Under the pieces are notes generated by a model. It was not told where the DNA came from. It saw only the letters and a list, made by a program, of their open reading frames with translations, and did no database searches. A stretch of DNA of 64,000 nucleotides, taken from positions 992,001-1,056,000 of the forward strand of contig NZ_CP095481.1 in the NCBI RefSeq assembly GCF_023023025.1, given 5' to 3'. Of the stretch, positions 29,751-38,220 are shown in pieces. Position numbers and translations under genes: made by a program. Position 1 is the first letter of the stretch; every line of letters begins with the position of its first letter. This DNA comes from Amycolatopsis sp. WQ 127309 (GTDB lineage Bacteria > Actinomycetota > Actinomycetes > Mycobacteriales > Pseudonocardiaceae).

Positions 29751-30991
29751 GCGTGCCATTGCTCGCTCCGTTGCGGGAGCACCGGTTCCGGGCGCTCGTC
29801 ACCGGCCGGACCTTCGCCGACTTCGGCAACGCCGTCGCGCCCTTCGCGCTGGCCTTCGCCGTGGTCGACCTGACCGGGTCGGCCGTGGACCTCGGGATCG
29901 TCGTCGGGGCTCGGTCGATCGCCAACATCCTGCTCGTGCTGTTCGGCGGGATGCTCGCCGACCGGTTGCCGCGGTCGGTGATCCTGCAAGGCACCGAAAC
30001 CGCCGCCGCGCTCACGCAGGCCACCATCGCCGCGAGTGTCCTCTGTGGATTCGCTTCCGTGCCGCTGCTGGTCGGGCTCAGCCTCGTCAACGGCGCCGTC
30101 TCGGCCATCTCGCTGCCCGCCGCCGCGTCGCTGACGCCGTTGACCGTGCCCGGCGAACTCCTCACCCAGGCGAACGCGCTGGTCCGGCTCCTGTCGAACG
30201 TCGGCCGGATCGCCGGGGCCAGCCTCGCCGGCGTCCTGGTCGCCTTCGCCGGTTCCGGATGGGCGCTCGCCGGAAACGCGCTGCTGTTCGTCGCCGCCGC
30301 GCTGTCCTACCACCGGATCCGGCTGCCGAGCGGCGATCGCATCCCCGGCAGCCGCCCGCTCGCCGAACTCGCCGAGGGCTGGCGCGAATTCCGCTCCCGG
30401 TCGTGGGTGTGGCTGGTGGTGCTGCAGTTCATGCTGGTCAACGCGGTCAACTCGGGCGCGATCGTGGTGATCGGCCCGCTGGTCGCCGACGACACGTTCG
30501 GCCGCACCGGCTGGGGTCTCGCCCTCGCGGTCCAGACGGCCGGGGCGCTGCTCGGCGGCGTCCTCGCGGCCCACTGGCGACCGCGGCGGATGCTGTTCCT
30601 CGGCGTCGCGCTGGTCATGGCGGACGCGCTCCCGATGATCGCACTCGGCGTGACGCCCTACCTGGCGCCGCTGCTGCTCGCGATGTTCCTCGGCGGCGTC
30701 GCGCTCGAGCAGTTCTCCGTCGCGTGGGACGTGTCGCTGCAGGAGAACATCCCGCCGGAGAAGCTCGCCCGCGTGTACTCCTACGACATGCTCGGCTCGT
30801 TCCTCGCGCTGCCGCTCGGCCAGATCAGCGCGGGCCCGCTGGCCGAGCACGCCGGCCGCGAGACGACGCTGGTCGGCGGCGCGGTGCTGGTCGTCGTCAC
30901 GACCGCGCTCGTGCTGTGCAGCCCGCAGATCCGCGGCCCGGTCAGGCGGACGCCGGTCGTACCAGCAGGAGGTTCAGCAGGCTCGCGCTGA
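29747..30991 (+). CDS. MFS transporter
   Basis: A 414-residue, 12-helix major facilitator protein of the enterobactin exporter/MFS_3-like group. It starts LLAPLREHRFRALVTGRTFA, with FGGMLADRLPRSVILQGTET as the loop 2-3 motif A and LPAAASLTPLTVPGELLTQA between helices 4 and 5. Helices are clear in ARSIANILLVLFGG, ALLFVAAAL and MLVNAVNSGAIVVIGPL. It probably exports a drug or small metabolite under the ArsR-like regulator. Its 3' end overlaps the convergent MaoC-like gene by 50 bp. Confidence 0.88.
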   Translation: MSVPLLAPLREHRFRALVTGRTFADFGNAVAPFALAFAVVDLTGSAVDLGIVVGARSIANILLVLFGGMLADRLPRSVILQGTETAAALTQATIAASVLCGFASVPLLVGLSLVNGAVSAISLPAAASLTPLTVPGELLTQANALVRLLSNVGRIAGASLAGVLVAFAGSGWALAGNALLFVAAALSYHRIRLPSGDRIPGSRPLAELAEGWREFRSRSWVWLVVLQFMLVNAVNSGAIVVIGPLVADDTFGRTGWGLALAVQTAGALLGGVLAAHWRPRRMLFLGVALVMADALPMIALGVTPYLAPLLLAMFLGGVALEQFSVAWDVSLQENIPPEKLARVYSYDMLGSFLALPLGQISAGPLAEHAGRETTLVGGAVLVVVTTALVLCSPQIRGPVRRTPVVPAGGSAGSR

Positions 30992-31421
30992 ACACCACGT
31001 CGCCGTCGTCGTCGACGAACTCGACCCGCGTGCGCAGCACTCCCCGGTCCGGCTTCGAGCGCGAAACCCGGGCCTCGGCCACGGTCGCGCGCAGCCGCAG
31101 CACCGCCCCGGGCCGAATAGGACGCGGCCAGCGCAGCTCGTCCACCCCGGGACTGCCCAGACTGGCCACAGTGGACAAGTAGTGCGCCGCGTAGAGCCGC
31201 ATCATCAGGCTCGCCGTGTGCCAGCCGCTCGCGATCAGCCCGCCGAACGGGCCGGCCGCCGCCGCGGCCGGGTCGACGTGGAAGCTCTGCGGGTCGTACC
31301 GCTCGGCGAACTCCAGGATCTCGGCCTCGGTCACCTCGACGCTCCCGCAGTCGTAGGTCGCGCCGGGAACGTAGTCCGCGAAGTAGCGGTCGCCGATCGG
31401 GGTGCCGAACTCGCTCGTCAT
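30942..31421 (-). CDS. MaoC-like (R)-hydratase domain protein
   Basis: A 159-residue single hot-dog protein of the MaoC dehydratase group. The hydratase motif EILEFAERYDPQSFHVDPAA carries the catalytic Asp and His, followed by GGLIASGWHTASLMMRLYA, the conserved Gly-x-x-x-S-G-x-x-x helix. The ATG at 31421 gives the usual N-terminus (FGTPIGDRYFADYVPGA). It likely hydrates enoyl-CoA or a similar thioester. It is divergent from the ArsR gene at 31487 (65-bp gap) and convergently overlaps the MFS gene by 50 bp. Confidence 0.88.
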   Translation of the reverse strand: MTSEFGTPIGDRYFADYVPGATYDCGSVEVTEAEILEFAERYDPQSFHVDPAAAAAGPFGGLIASGWHTASLMMRLYAAHYLSTVASLGSPGVDELRWPRPIRPGAVLRLRATVAEARVSRSKPDRGVLRTRVEFVDDDGDVVFSASLLNLLLVRPASA

Positions 31422-31486
31422 GGCCGCAGGGTGCCACAAGAACACTTCGATCCGGAGCGAACGGTTCCGCGGCTACGCTCGGCGCC

Positions 31487-32165
31487 ATGCCCGGCGAACC
31501 CGACATCGCCTCGGTCGCCCAGGCGATCGGCGAACCGGCACGGGCCGCGATGCTCCTGCAACTGATGGACGGCGCCGCGCACTCCGCCCGGGCCTTGGCG
31601 ACCGTGGCCGGGATCGCGCCGTCCACCGCGAGTTCGCACCTGCGCCGGCTCCGCGACGCGGGACTGGTGCGAGCGACCGACGCGGGGCGTCAGCGCCTGC
31701 ACCGGCTGGCCGGCCCGGAGGTCGCGCAGCTCGTCGAAGTGTTGGCCGCCGTCGCCCCCACCCCGCTTGCCCGAGCGACTACAACCCGACCCACCGACGG
31801 GACCGTTGCTGCGGGCCCGGGTCTGCTACGGCCACGTGGGCGGCCAGCTCGGCGTCGACATCGCGGCGCTACTGCGCAAGGACGGCGTGATCGACGACCT
31901 GACCCCGGGCGAATCCGGCACGGTCCGCACCTTCGACCAGCCGCTGCTGACCGCCCTCGGCATCACCACGCTGCCGGACGCGCGGCCCGGCGTCCGGGCA
32001 TGCCTCGACTGGTCGCACGGCACCGTCCACCTAGCCGGAGCGTTGGGCGCGGCACTGTTCACAGCGTTGCTCGACGACGGCTGGGTGCGCCGCAGCCCCG
32101 GTGGCCGGGCACTGCGAATCACCGAACCGGGACGCCGCCGCTTCACCGAACTCGGCATCGGCTGA
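31487..32165 (+). pseudogene. ArsR family regulator with a one-base frameshift
   Basis: The frame from ATG 31487 encodes a clear ArsR HTH (ASVAQAIGEPARAAMLLQLM, GIAPSTASSHLRRLRDAGLV, QRLHRLAGPEVAQLVE) up to about residue 90. From about 31764 the conserved C-terminal part is in the next frame (LLRARVCYGHVGGQLGVDIA, RACLDWSHGTVHLAGALGAA, RRSPGGRALRITEPGRRRF) and stops at 32165. Removing one C from the C-rich run 31755-31764 joins them into about 225 residues, the usual length of this ArsR subtype. This is either a real inactivating insertion or a homopolymer sequencing error. Divergent neighbour: the MaoC-like gene. Confidence 0.78.
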
Positions 32166-32169
32166 CGGC

Positions 32170-32256
32170 ACGCGCATCAGAGTCGGACTGCGATGGCTTG
32201 ACGCTCCCCCGGCCCCGCCCCGCGCATAAGTGCCGGACCACGATGGCATGTCACTG
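32170..32256 (+). repeat. Degenerate direct repeat in intergenic gap
   Basis: CGCGCATCAGAGTCGGACTG (from 32170) and CGCGCATAAGTGCCGGACCA (from 32220) begin two related stretches of about 34 bases, both continuing with CGATGGC and TTGACGC/ATGTCAC; a weaker third copy follows near 32305. They fill most of the 223-bp gap 32166-32388, which otherwise shows no gene. Confidence 0.4.
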
Positions 32257-32388
32257 CGCTGTTCAGCCGCAACGGCTGTCACGTTCGCGCTACCCACCCG
32301 CGCCGCCATCAACGTCAGGCCACGACGGCTGCCATGCCACCGGCCCGGCGCGGATCTCAAGACCAGGTCGCGAAGGCCATTGCTCGCG

Positions 32389-32646
32389 CTATCGGCCCGC
32401 GCGGGGCTCCGGGGTCAGGTCGCGGTGACCGTCCAGGCGCCACCAGCTCTCGAGCGTCTCGCGGAGCGCCTTGAGCAGCTCGCCGCCCGTCTCCAGGGGG
32501 ACCAGCGCGGCCGGGCCGTCGCCGACTCTCAAGCCCGCGGCCAGCCGGTCGCCCTGCTCGACCAGCCCGACGACCACCCGCGTCGGTTCCCCGGTGACGT
32601 CGACGGTCGGAATAGCTCGTTCGTACCGCCAGCCTTGAGCGTTCAC
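32389..32646 (-). CDS. Small hypothetical protein
   Basis: An 85-residue protein from GTG 32646, not recognised. The sequence YERAIPTVDVTGEPTRVVVG then QGDRLAAGLRVGDGPAALVP, ending LRETLESWWRLDGH, has a plausible alternation of beta strands and a C-terminal helix, and third positions are G/C-biased as in real genes here. It sits between the frameshifted ArsR gene and the amidase gene, 56 bp upstream of the amidase stop on the same strand. No ribosome-binding site is strong. Confidence 0.5.
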   Translation of the reverse strand: MNAQGWRYERAIPTVDVTGEPTRVVVGLVEQGDRLAAGLRVGDGPAALVPLETGGELLKALRETLESWWRLDGHRDLTPEPRAGR

Positions 32647-32702
32647 CCGGCCGACAGTGGCACAGCTTTCCCTGCCGCGGCCGGGGTTTCACCCTTACGT
32701 GG

Positions 32703-34085
32703 TCAGGCGGGCGCCCACGGCCGCACTTCCTCCAGCAGCTTCGCGACGGCCAGCACGAGGTCGTCCGAGTGCCGCGGCCCGACGATCTGCAAGCCGACCG
32801 GCAAGCCCGCCGACGTCTTCCCGGCCGGCACGCTGATCGCGGGCTGCTGGGTCATGTTGAACGGGTACGTGAACGGCGTCCACTCCGGCCACTCGCTCAG
32901 CCCGCTGCCCGGCGGCACGTTGTGGCCCGCCTCGAACGCGGGGATCGGGACGGTCGGCGTGATCAGCACGTCGTAGCGCGTGTGGAATTCGCCCATCAGG
33001 ATGCCCAGCGCGGCGCGCTCGGCGGTCGCGTCGAGGTAGTCGCTCGCCGACCACGTCTTGCCGAGCTCCCAGACCTTGCGCAGGCCGGGATCGGTGCGGT
33101 CCTCGGACCCCGGCGGGAAGCTGTCGAGCAGCTTCGCCGCGCCGGAGGACCACAGCACGTCGAACGCCGGCTTCGGGTCGGCGAACCCGGGGTCGGTCTC
33201 TTCGACGTGCAGCCCGGCGTCGCCGAGCGCGCGCACGGCCGCCGCGATGATCGCGGCCACCTCCGGGTCGACGTCGACGTAGCCGAGCGTCGGCGAGAAC
33301 GCGGCGATCAGGCCCCGCACGTCCCGCCGGACCGCCTCGCGGAACGACGTCACCGGCGGCGCCAGCGCGGCCGGGTCGCGGTGGTCGGGGATCGACAGCA
33401 CGTCCATCAGCAGCGCGGTGTCGTCGACCGACCGCGCCATCGGGCCGGCGTGCGACAGCGGCCCGAACGGGCTCGCCGGGTACAGCGCGATCCGGCCGTG
33501 GGTCGGCTTCAGCCCGACGATCCCGCAGAACGACGCCGGGATCCGCACCGAGCCACCGCCATCCGTGCCGACGGACAGCTCACCCATCCCGGCGGCGACC
33601 GCCGCGGCGCTGCCGCCGCTGGAGCCGCCCGAGGTCTTCGTCGGGTCGGCCGGGTTGCGCGTGATGCCCTGCAGCGGGCTGTCGGTGACGCCCTTCCAGG
33701 CGATCTCCGGCGTGGTCGTCTTGCCCAGCAAGACGAGGCCGGCCTCACGCATCCGCGCCGCGACCGGGCTGTCGACGTCCCACGGCTGGTCCGGGTCGAT
33801 GCTCTTCGAGCCCCGGACGGTCGGCCAGCCCTGCGTCAGGAACATGTCCTTGATCGAGGACGGCACGCCGTCGAGCAGGCCGATCGGGTTGCCGTCGCGC
33901 CAGCGGATCTCGGACGCCTTGGCCTGTTCCAGCGCCCCGTCGGCGTCGACGAGGGTGTAGGCGTTGCACTCACCGTCCCGGGCCTCGATGGCCTGCAGCG
34001 CGTTCTGCGTCGCCTCGACCGGTGAGAGCTCACCGCTCGAGTAGGCGGCGACGAGCTCGCTGGCGGTCAGCATCCTGTCGTTCAT
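32703..34085 (-). CDS. Amidase (amidase signature family)
   Basis: A 460-residue amidase-signature hydrolase. The Ser-cisSer-Lys triad is visible: Lys in DGVPSSIKDMF, and the Gly/Ser-rich signature KTSGGSSGGSAAAVAAGMGE with both serines, followed by GTDGGGSVRIPASFCGIVGL. The C-terminus NMTQQPAISVPAGKTSAGLP with VGLQIVG is also typical. It hydrolyses a carboxamide to acid and ammonia. ATG 34085 overlaps the stop of the hydroxyacid dehydrogenase gene (ATGA), so both come from the promoter with the ATTGTCAACAAT site at 35107. Confidence 0.92.
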   Translation of the reverse strand: MNDRMLTASELVAAYSSGELSPVEATQNALQAIEARDGECNAYTLVDADGALEQAKASEIRWRDGNPIGLLDGVPSSIKDMFLTQGWPTVRGSKSIDPDQPWDVDSPVAARMREAGLVLLGKTTTPEIAWKGVTDSPLQGITRNPADPTKTSGGSSGGSAAAVAAGMGELSVGTDGGGSVRIPASFCGIVGLKPTHGRIALYPASPFGPLSHAGPMARSVDDTALLMDVLSIPDHRDPAALAPPVTSFREAVRRDVRGLIAAFSPTLGYVDVDPEVAAIIAAAVRALGDAGLHVEETDPGFADPKPAFDVLWSSGAAKLLDSFPPGSEDRTDPGLRKVWELGKTWSASDYLDATAERAALGILMGEFHTRYDVLITPTVPIPAFEAGHNVPPGSGLSEWPEWTPFTYPFNMTQQPAISVPAGKTSAGLPVGLQIVGPRHSDDLVLAVAKLLEEVRPWAPA

Positions 34086-35080
34086 CCGGCTCCCTGGTTC
34101 CCCGACGGCACGTACCCGAGCGTCTTGTCGACGACGTTGCGCAGCGGCTCCCCAGCGCGCCAGCGGCGGAAGTTCTCAGCGAACACCTCGACCAACGTGG
34201 TGCGCCAGCCGATGAAGTCCCCGGACATGTGCGGCGAGAGCAGCACGTCCGGCATGGTCCATAGTGGACTCTCGGGCGGCAGCGGCTCGGTGTCGAACAC
34301 GTCGAGCGCAGCTCCGGCGATGGCACGCTCCGTCAGCGTGGCGACCAGGTCGGACGTGACCACCAGCTCGCCCCGCCCGACGTTCACGAACCGCGCGGAC
34401 GGCTTCATCGCGGCGAACGCGCGCGCGTCGAACATTCCCTTGGTGTTCTCGGTCAGCGGCGCGACCGCGACAACGTAGTCGGCCTCGGGCAGGTACTCGG
34501 TGAGCTGCGCGGAGTCGTGCACGACACCGAAGTCGGGGTCACCGGTCCGGGCCCGGCGCCCAGCGCCGCTCACCCGCATCCCGGCCGCGCGCAGCAGCCG
34601 CGCGATGGCCCGCCCGATCGGTCCGGTGCCGACGACCACCGCCGTGCGCCCGGCGATCCGCTCGCTCTCGCGGTGCAGCCAGCGGCCCTCGCGCTGCAGG
34701 TCGTGCGAGCGCGCGAAGTCCTTGGCGAAGGTGAGCACGACGCCCAGCACGTACTCCGCGATGGCGTCGTCGAAGACGCCCCGCGAGTTGGTCAGGACGA
34801 CGTCGCTCTCCACGAGCCCCGGGAACAGCACCGGGTCGACGCCGGCGCTGGCGATATGCAGCCAGCGCAGCCGGTCGGCCGCGTACCAGGCGCCCGGCAC
34901 GGCCGTCGAGAGGAAGTCGTAGACGAACAGCGCGTCCGCTCCGGACAGCGCTTCGGACAATCCCGCCGCATCCGTGTAACGCACGACCGCCCCGGATTCG
35001 ACTGCACGCATGTCCGGTGGGCGGTGCTCGCCGCAGAGCACGGCCAGGACGGGAGTTTCCCGGTTTTCCGAGGCGATCAC
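34082..35080 (-). CDS. D-2-hydroxyacid dehydrogenase (NAD-binding)
   Basis: A 332-residue D-isomer-specific 2-hydroxyacid dehydrogenase. The NAD fold has VVVGTGPIGRAIARLLRAAG, the catalytic Arg in FVNVGRGELVV, Glu in LDVFDTEPLPPESPLW and His in VLLSPHMSGD. The subfamily resembles glyoxylate/hydroxypyruvate reductase-like proteins of GhrA type. It reduces or oxidises a 2-oxo/2-hydroxy acid in the cytoplasm. It heads the minus-strand pair with the amidase and is divergent from the racemase-like gene at 35185, sharing the operator-like palindrome at 35107-35120. Confidence 0.9.
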   Translation of the reverse strand: MIASENRETPVLAVLCGEHRPPDMRAVESGAVVRYTDAAGLSEALSGADALFVYDFLSTAVPGAWYAADRLRWLHIASAGVDPVLFPGLVESDVVLTNSRGVFDDAIAEYVLGVVLTFAKDFARSHDLQREGRWLHRESERIAGRTAVVVGTGPIGRAIARLLRAAGMRVSGAGRRARTGDPDFGVVHDSAQLTEYLPEADYVVAVAPLTENTKGMFDARAFAAMKPSARFVNVGRGELVVTSDLVATLTERAIAGAALDVFDTEPLPPESPLWTMPDVLLSPHMSGDFIGWRTTLVEVFAENFRRWRAGEPLRNVVDKTLGYVPSGNQGAG

Positions 35081-35106
35081 GTTGACACGGTAAAAGCGGC
35101 TCGTAT

Positions 35107-35120
35107 GATTGTCAACAATC
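35107..35120. promoter_or_regulatory. GATTGT-CA-ACAATC operator-like palindrome (site 1)
   Basis: A perfect 6-2-6 inverted repeat in the divergent promoter region between the D-2-hydroxyacid dehydrogenase/amidase pair and the racemase-like gene. Its core ATTGTCAACAAT recurs at 40784 and, with one base changed, at 35952. It resembles operators of FadR/FCD-type GntR proteins, and such a gene lies at 36733. Confidence 0.65.
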
Positions 35121-35184
35121 CGAGGAACGACCCCCGGAGCACCGGACGTGTCATCAAGTTCAGACGTATTCCGGAGGCTGAGCC

Positions 35185-35925
35185 TTGGATTTCGACTTCC
35201 TGGCGTTCGAAGGCCCGCTGGCGCAGCGCGGCATCGGGGTGATCGCTCCCTTTGACCTCGCCCTCGAGCGCGAGCTCTGGCGCTGGGTACCGATGGAGGT
35301 GTCGCTGCACCTCGCCCGCACGCCGTACGAGCCCGTGCCGGTCAGCATGGAGATGGCGCGCCTCGTCAGTGACAGCCACCACCTGGCCAGTGCCACCCGC
35401 GACGTGCTGCACGTCGAGCCCGAGGTCGTCGCCTACCTCTGCACGTCGGGCAGCTTCGTCAACGGCGTCGACTACGAACGCTCGCTGACCAAGGCGATCT
35501 GCGACGCCGGCGCGCCAGACGCCGTCACCACCTCGGGCGCGCTGGCCGAGGTGCTGCACCAGCTCGACCTGCACCGCGTCTCGGTGCTCACGCCGTACGA
35601 CGCCGACCTGACCCGGGCACTGCACGACTTCCTCGGGGAGCTGAACGTCGAGACCGTCGCCAGCGACCACCTCGGGCTGGGCGGCGGGATCTGGAAGGTC
35701 AGCTACCGGACCATCGCCGAGCACATCCTCGCCGCCGATCACGGCGACGCCGAGGCGATCTTCGTCAGCTGCACCAACCTCCCCACCTACGACCTGATCG
35801 AGCCGCTCGAGACCGCGCTCGGCAAACCGGTGCTCACGGCCAACCAGCTGACCATGTGGGCCTGCCTGCGCCGCATGAACCTCCCCATCGTCGGCCCGGG
35901 GAAGTGGCTTCGTGACGTGTCGTGA
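35185..35925 (+). CDS. Asp/Glu racemase superfamily, maleate isomerase/arylmalonate decarboxylase-like protein 1
   Basis: A 246-residue protein of the Asp/Glu/hydantoin racemase superfamily in the maleate cis-trans isomerase branch. Both catalytic cysteines are present: Cys in VVAYLCTSGSFVNG (about residue 92) and Cys in AIFVSCTNLPTYD (about 195). It starts at TTG 35185, seven bases after GGAGG. Enzymes of this branch isomerise maleate or decarboxylate malonates without cofactor; the real substrate here is open. It is followed 59 bp later by a related gene, with an operator-like palindrome in the gap. Confidence 0.85.
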   Translation: MDFDFLAFEGPLAQRGIGVIAPFDLALERELWRWVPMEVSLHLARTPYEPVPVSMEMARLVSDSHHLASATRDVLHVEPEVVAYLCTSGSFVNGVDYERSLTKAICDAGAPDAVTTSGALAEVLHQLDLHRVSVLTPYDADLTRALHDFLGELNVETVASDHLGLGGGIWKVSYRTIAEHILAADHGDAEAIFVSCTNLPTYDLIEPLETALGKPVLTANQLTMWACLRRMNLPIVGPGKWLRDVS

Positions 35926-35950
35926 AGGGTTTCCTTGACCATCCCTCTAG

Positions 35951-35964
35951 GATTGTCGACAATT
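35951..35964. promoter_or_regulatory. ATTGTCGACAAT operator-like palindrome (site 2)
   Basis: A perfect 12-bp palindrome at 35952-35963 within GATTGTCGACAATT, placed 21 bases before the GTG of the second racemase-like gene, just upstream of its GGAGG. It differs from sites 1 and 3 by one central base. Confidence 0.65.
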
Positions 35965-35984
35965 TGCGTCTCTCCGGAGGTTCC

Positions 35985-36731
35985 GTGACCACCATCGGCT
36001 TCATCTACCCCGACCACGCGGCCGAAGACGACTACCCGCTCGCCGAGCAGCTGCTCGGCGGGACGGCCGCCGCCGAAGGCGGCATCCGGCTCGCGGTCGA
36101 GCACATCTACGGCACCGACAAGCACGCGGTCGCCGAGTTGCTGGACCTCGGCAGCGAGACCCGCCTCGCCGACGGTGCCGCCCTGCTCAAGAAGCACGAG
36201 CCCGACGCCGTCATCTGGGCCTGCACCAGCGGCAGCTTCGTCTACGGCTGGGACGGCGCCCAAGACCAGATCGACCGGCTGAGAACCGTCGCCGGCGTGC
36301 CCGCCTCCAGTACCTCCTTCGCGTTCGTGCACGCCGCGCGCGCCCTCGGCGTCAAGCGGGTCGCCGTCGCCGCCAGCTACCCGGACGACATCGCCCGGCT
36401 GTTCGCGGACTTCCTCGAGGCCGGCGGCATCGAGGTCGTCTCGATGGCCGCCGCCGACATCGTCACCGCGGCCGAGGTCGGCGCGCTGCCACCGGAGGCC
36501 GTCGTCGAGCTCGCCGTGCGCCACGACCACCCGGACGCCGACGCGGTGCTGGTACCGGACACCGCGATGCGAACCCTCCAGGAGATCAACACCCTCGAAG
36601 CCGCCCTGAGGAAGCCCGTGCTGACCGCCAACCAGGTCACCGTCTGGGAAGGCCTGCGCCTGACCGGGCGGCACCGCCTCGTCCGCTCCCTAGGCGCGCT
36701 CTTCCGGCATGTCCCGGACCGGAGCGCCTGA
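35985..36731 (+). CDS. Asp/Glu racemase superfamily, maleate isomerase-like protein 2
   Basis: A 248-residue relative of the preceding protein. Cys is present in AVIWACTSGSFVYGWD (about residue 80); the position of the second Cys reads LVPDTAMRTLQEIN, with Asp-Thr instead of Cys-Thr, so the two-base mechanism of racemases and maleate isomerase is probably lost and a decarboxylase- or lyase-like reaction, or a non-catalytic partner role, is possible. GTG 35985 is chosen because CTCCGGAGG precedes it and the palindrome lies upstream; the frame is open to 35922. It is followed by the FCD-GntR gene with a 1-base gap. Confidence 0.83.
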   Translation: MTTIGFIYPDHAAEDDYPLAEQLLGGTAAAEGGIRLAVEHIYGTDKHAVAELLDLGSETRLADGAALLKKHEPDAVIWACTSGSFVYGWDGAQDQIDRLRTVAGVPASSTSFAFVHAARALGVKRVAVAASYPDDIARLFADFLEAGGIEVVSMAAADIVTAAEVGALPPEAVVELAVRHDHPDADAVLVPDTAMRTLQEINTLEAALRKPVLTANQVTVWEGLRLTGRHRLVRSLGALFRHVPDRSA

Positions 36732-36732
36732 C

Positions 36733-37443
36733 ATGGCGCTCCCACCGGGCATGCTCCCCGCGATCGAGCCGGTCAGCCGCGAGTCGACGGCCGCCGTCAT
36801 CGCGCGCCAGCTGCGTGACGCGATCATGACCGGCACCCTGCCGCCGGGCACCCAGCTCGGCGAGACCGACCTGGCCGCCCGGTTCCAGGTGTCACGGGGG
36901 CCGCTCCGGGAAGCCATGCAGCATCTCGTGTCCGAAGGGCTGTTGCGCAGTGAACGGCACCGCGGGCTGTTCGTGATCGACCTCGAGCCCGGCGACGTCT
37001 ACGACATCTACGCCGCCCGCTCCGCCATCGAACGCGCCGCGATGCTGCGCGCCATCCGCGGCGGCGAACGCGACCGGATCGCGCAGGTGCTCGAGCGGAC
37101 CGTCGTCGAGATGGCGGCCGCCGCGAGCGACGACGACCCGAGCGCGCTTTCGACGGCGGACCTGAAGTTCCACGAGGCCCTGATCAACGCCTCCGGCAGC
37201 AAGCGGCTCGTCCGGATGGCCCGGACCCTGCTCATCGAGACCCGGATGTGCCTGACCGCGCTCCAGGGCACCTACCAGCGGGTCGAAGAGCGCGTGGACG
37301 AGCACACGAAGCTCATCCAGGCCCTCCGCGAGGGCGACGAGGAGACGGCGCTCGCCCTCTTGGACGCGCACATGGAGGACGCGGTGCAGCGCCTCGCACC
37401 GGGCACCAGCCTCGTGGAAGGACACGCCCCACCGGTGCCCTGA
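36733..37443 (+). CDS. FCD domain GntR family regulator of the second catabolic region
   Basis: A 236-residue GntR protein with a winged HTH (about residues 15-80: AVIARQLRDAIMTGTLPPGT, ARFQVSRGPLREAMQHLVSE) and an FCD domain (about 90-225) containing the ligand residues in KFHEALINASGS and DEHTKLIQALREGD. It starts one base after the racemase-like gene's stop and is co-transcribed with it. The three ATTGTC(A/G)ACAAT sites at 35107, 35951 and 40784 surround this gene and are its best candidate targets, giving autoregulation plus control of the amidase and aminotransferase operons. Confidence 0.92.
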   Translation: MALPPGMLPAIEPVSRESTAAVIARQLRDAIMTGTLPPGTQLGETDLAARFQVSRGPLREAMQHLVSEGLLRSERHRGLFVIDLEPGDVYDIYAARSAIERAAMLRAIRGGERDRIAQVLERTVVEMAAAASDDDPSALSTADLKFHEALINASGSKRLVRMARTLLIETRMCLTALQGTYQRVEERVDEHTKLIQALREGDEETALALLDAHMEDAVQRLAPGTSLVEGHAPPVP

Positions 37444-37509
37444 CGCTCGGCCGAGCACCCGCGTCGCCGGCCCGATCACGCGGCTTCCCCGCGCTCGCAA
37501 CGAGGACGC

Positions 37510-37614
37510 CCGTGATCGGAGAGCCGACACGTGTGATCGCAGGCGCGACACGCGTGATCGGAGCGTCGGCACGCGTGAGCGCAACGTCGACACGGGTATC
37601 AGTGGGGTCGGCTC
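37510..37614. repeat. Tandem 21-bp degenerate repeat, five units
   Basis: Units start at 37510, 37531, 37552, 37573 and 37594, for example GTGTGATCGCAGGCGCGACA, GCGTGATCGGAGCGTCGGCA and GCGTGAGCGCAACGTCGACA (first 20 bases of each). The last unit is degenerate. They lie in the 253-bp gap between the convergent GntR and DUF4262 genes. The 21-bp period is two helical turns and also seven codons, so any frame through it shows a heptapeptide repeat; no ribosome-binding site or start suggests a gene. Confidence 0.7.
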
Positions 37615-37696
37615 GCGCACCCGGACGGGCGGCAGGCGTACCTGGACGGACCGCACGGGGACCGGGAAACAGCCGACCGGCAACGCGCACTCGCAG

Positions 37697-38161
37697 TCAG
37701 CGGACATGGCGGACCCCCAGGACCGGCTGGCCGCCGCGGCCGTCGCGGAAGTCGGGCGACCAGGGCCAGCGGCCCCGGTCGTCCGCGTGGACCAGTTGCA
37801 GCGCCCGGATTTCCGGCCCGTACAACGCGACCGCGAACACCAGGTGCGCCGACGGCTCGGCGAGCGGGACGACCTCGATCAGCGGGCCACCTCGCAGCGG
37901 GATGCGTTCACCGGGCTCGGGTGGTGCCGCGTGCAGCGCATGGCTCGCCATGTCGTTGAGCAGGTTTGCCGCTACCCGCAACGGAAGCCCGGTGGCGACC
38001 AGCTCGGGCAGGCCGTACCCGCTGAGCCCGATCGTGTAGGCCCACGGCGGGTACGGCCCGGCGCTTTCCACGCCCTGCACGAGCCAGCCCCGGTCGGCCA
38101 CGCCATCGCGAAGCCGTTCCAGGTACCCGGATCTGTCCGGGTCTTCGCACTGCTGACACAT
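37697..38161 (-). CDS. DUF4262 domain-containing protein
   Basis: A 154-residue protein. The core GWLVQGVESAGPYPPWAYTI, then GLSGYGLPELVATGLPLRVA and LLNDMASHALH matches the DUF4262 family, common in actinomycetes and of unknown function. The N-terminus has a Cys pair (CQQCEDPD). The gene is transcribed after the dehydrogenase gene at 38221 on the same strand (59-bp gap with GAGGAGACACC before the ATG), but a link to that operon is not evident. Confidence 0.82.
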   Translation of the reverse strand: MCQQCEDPDRSGYLERLRDGVADRGWLVQGVESAGPYPPWAYTIGLSGYGLPELVATGLPLRVAANLLNDMASHALHAAPPEPGERIPLRGGPLIEVVPLAEPSAHLVFAVALYGPEIRALQLVHADDRGRWPWSPDFRDGRGGQPVLGVRHVR

Positions 38162-38220
38162 CGGTGTCTCCTCCCCCTCGGTGGACTGGGGACCACCGTG
38201 CCGGAGGGCACCGACAAAAC

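Noticed and set aside
37510..37614. CRISPR-like array
   Set aside because: Repeats are contiguous 21-bp units without unique spacers, only five degenerate copies, and no cas genes nearby.
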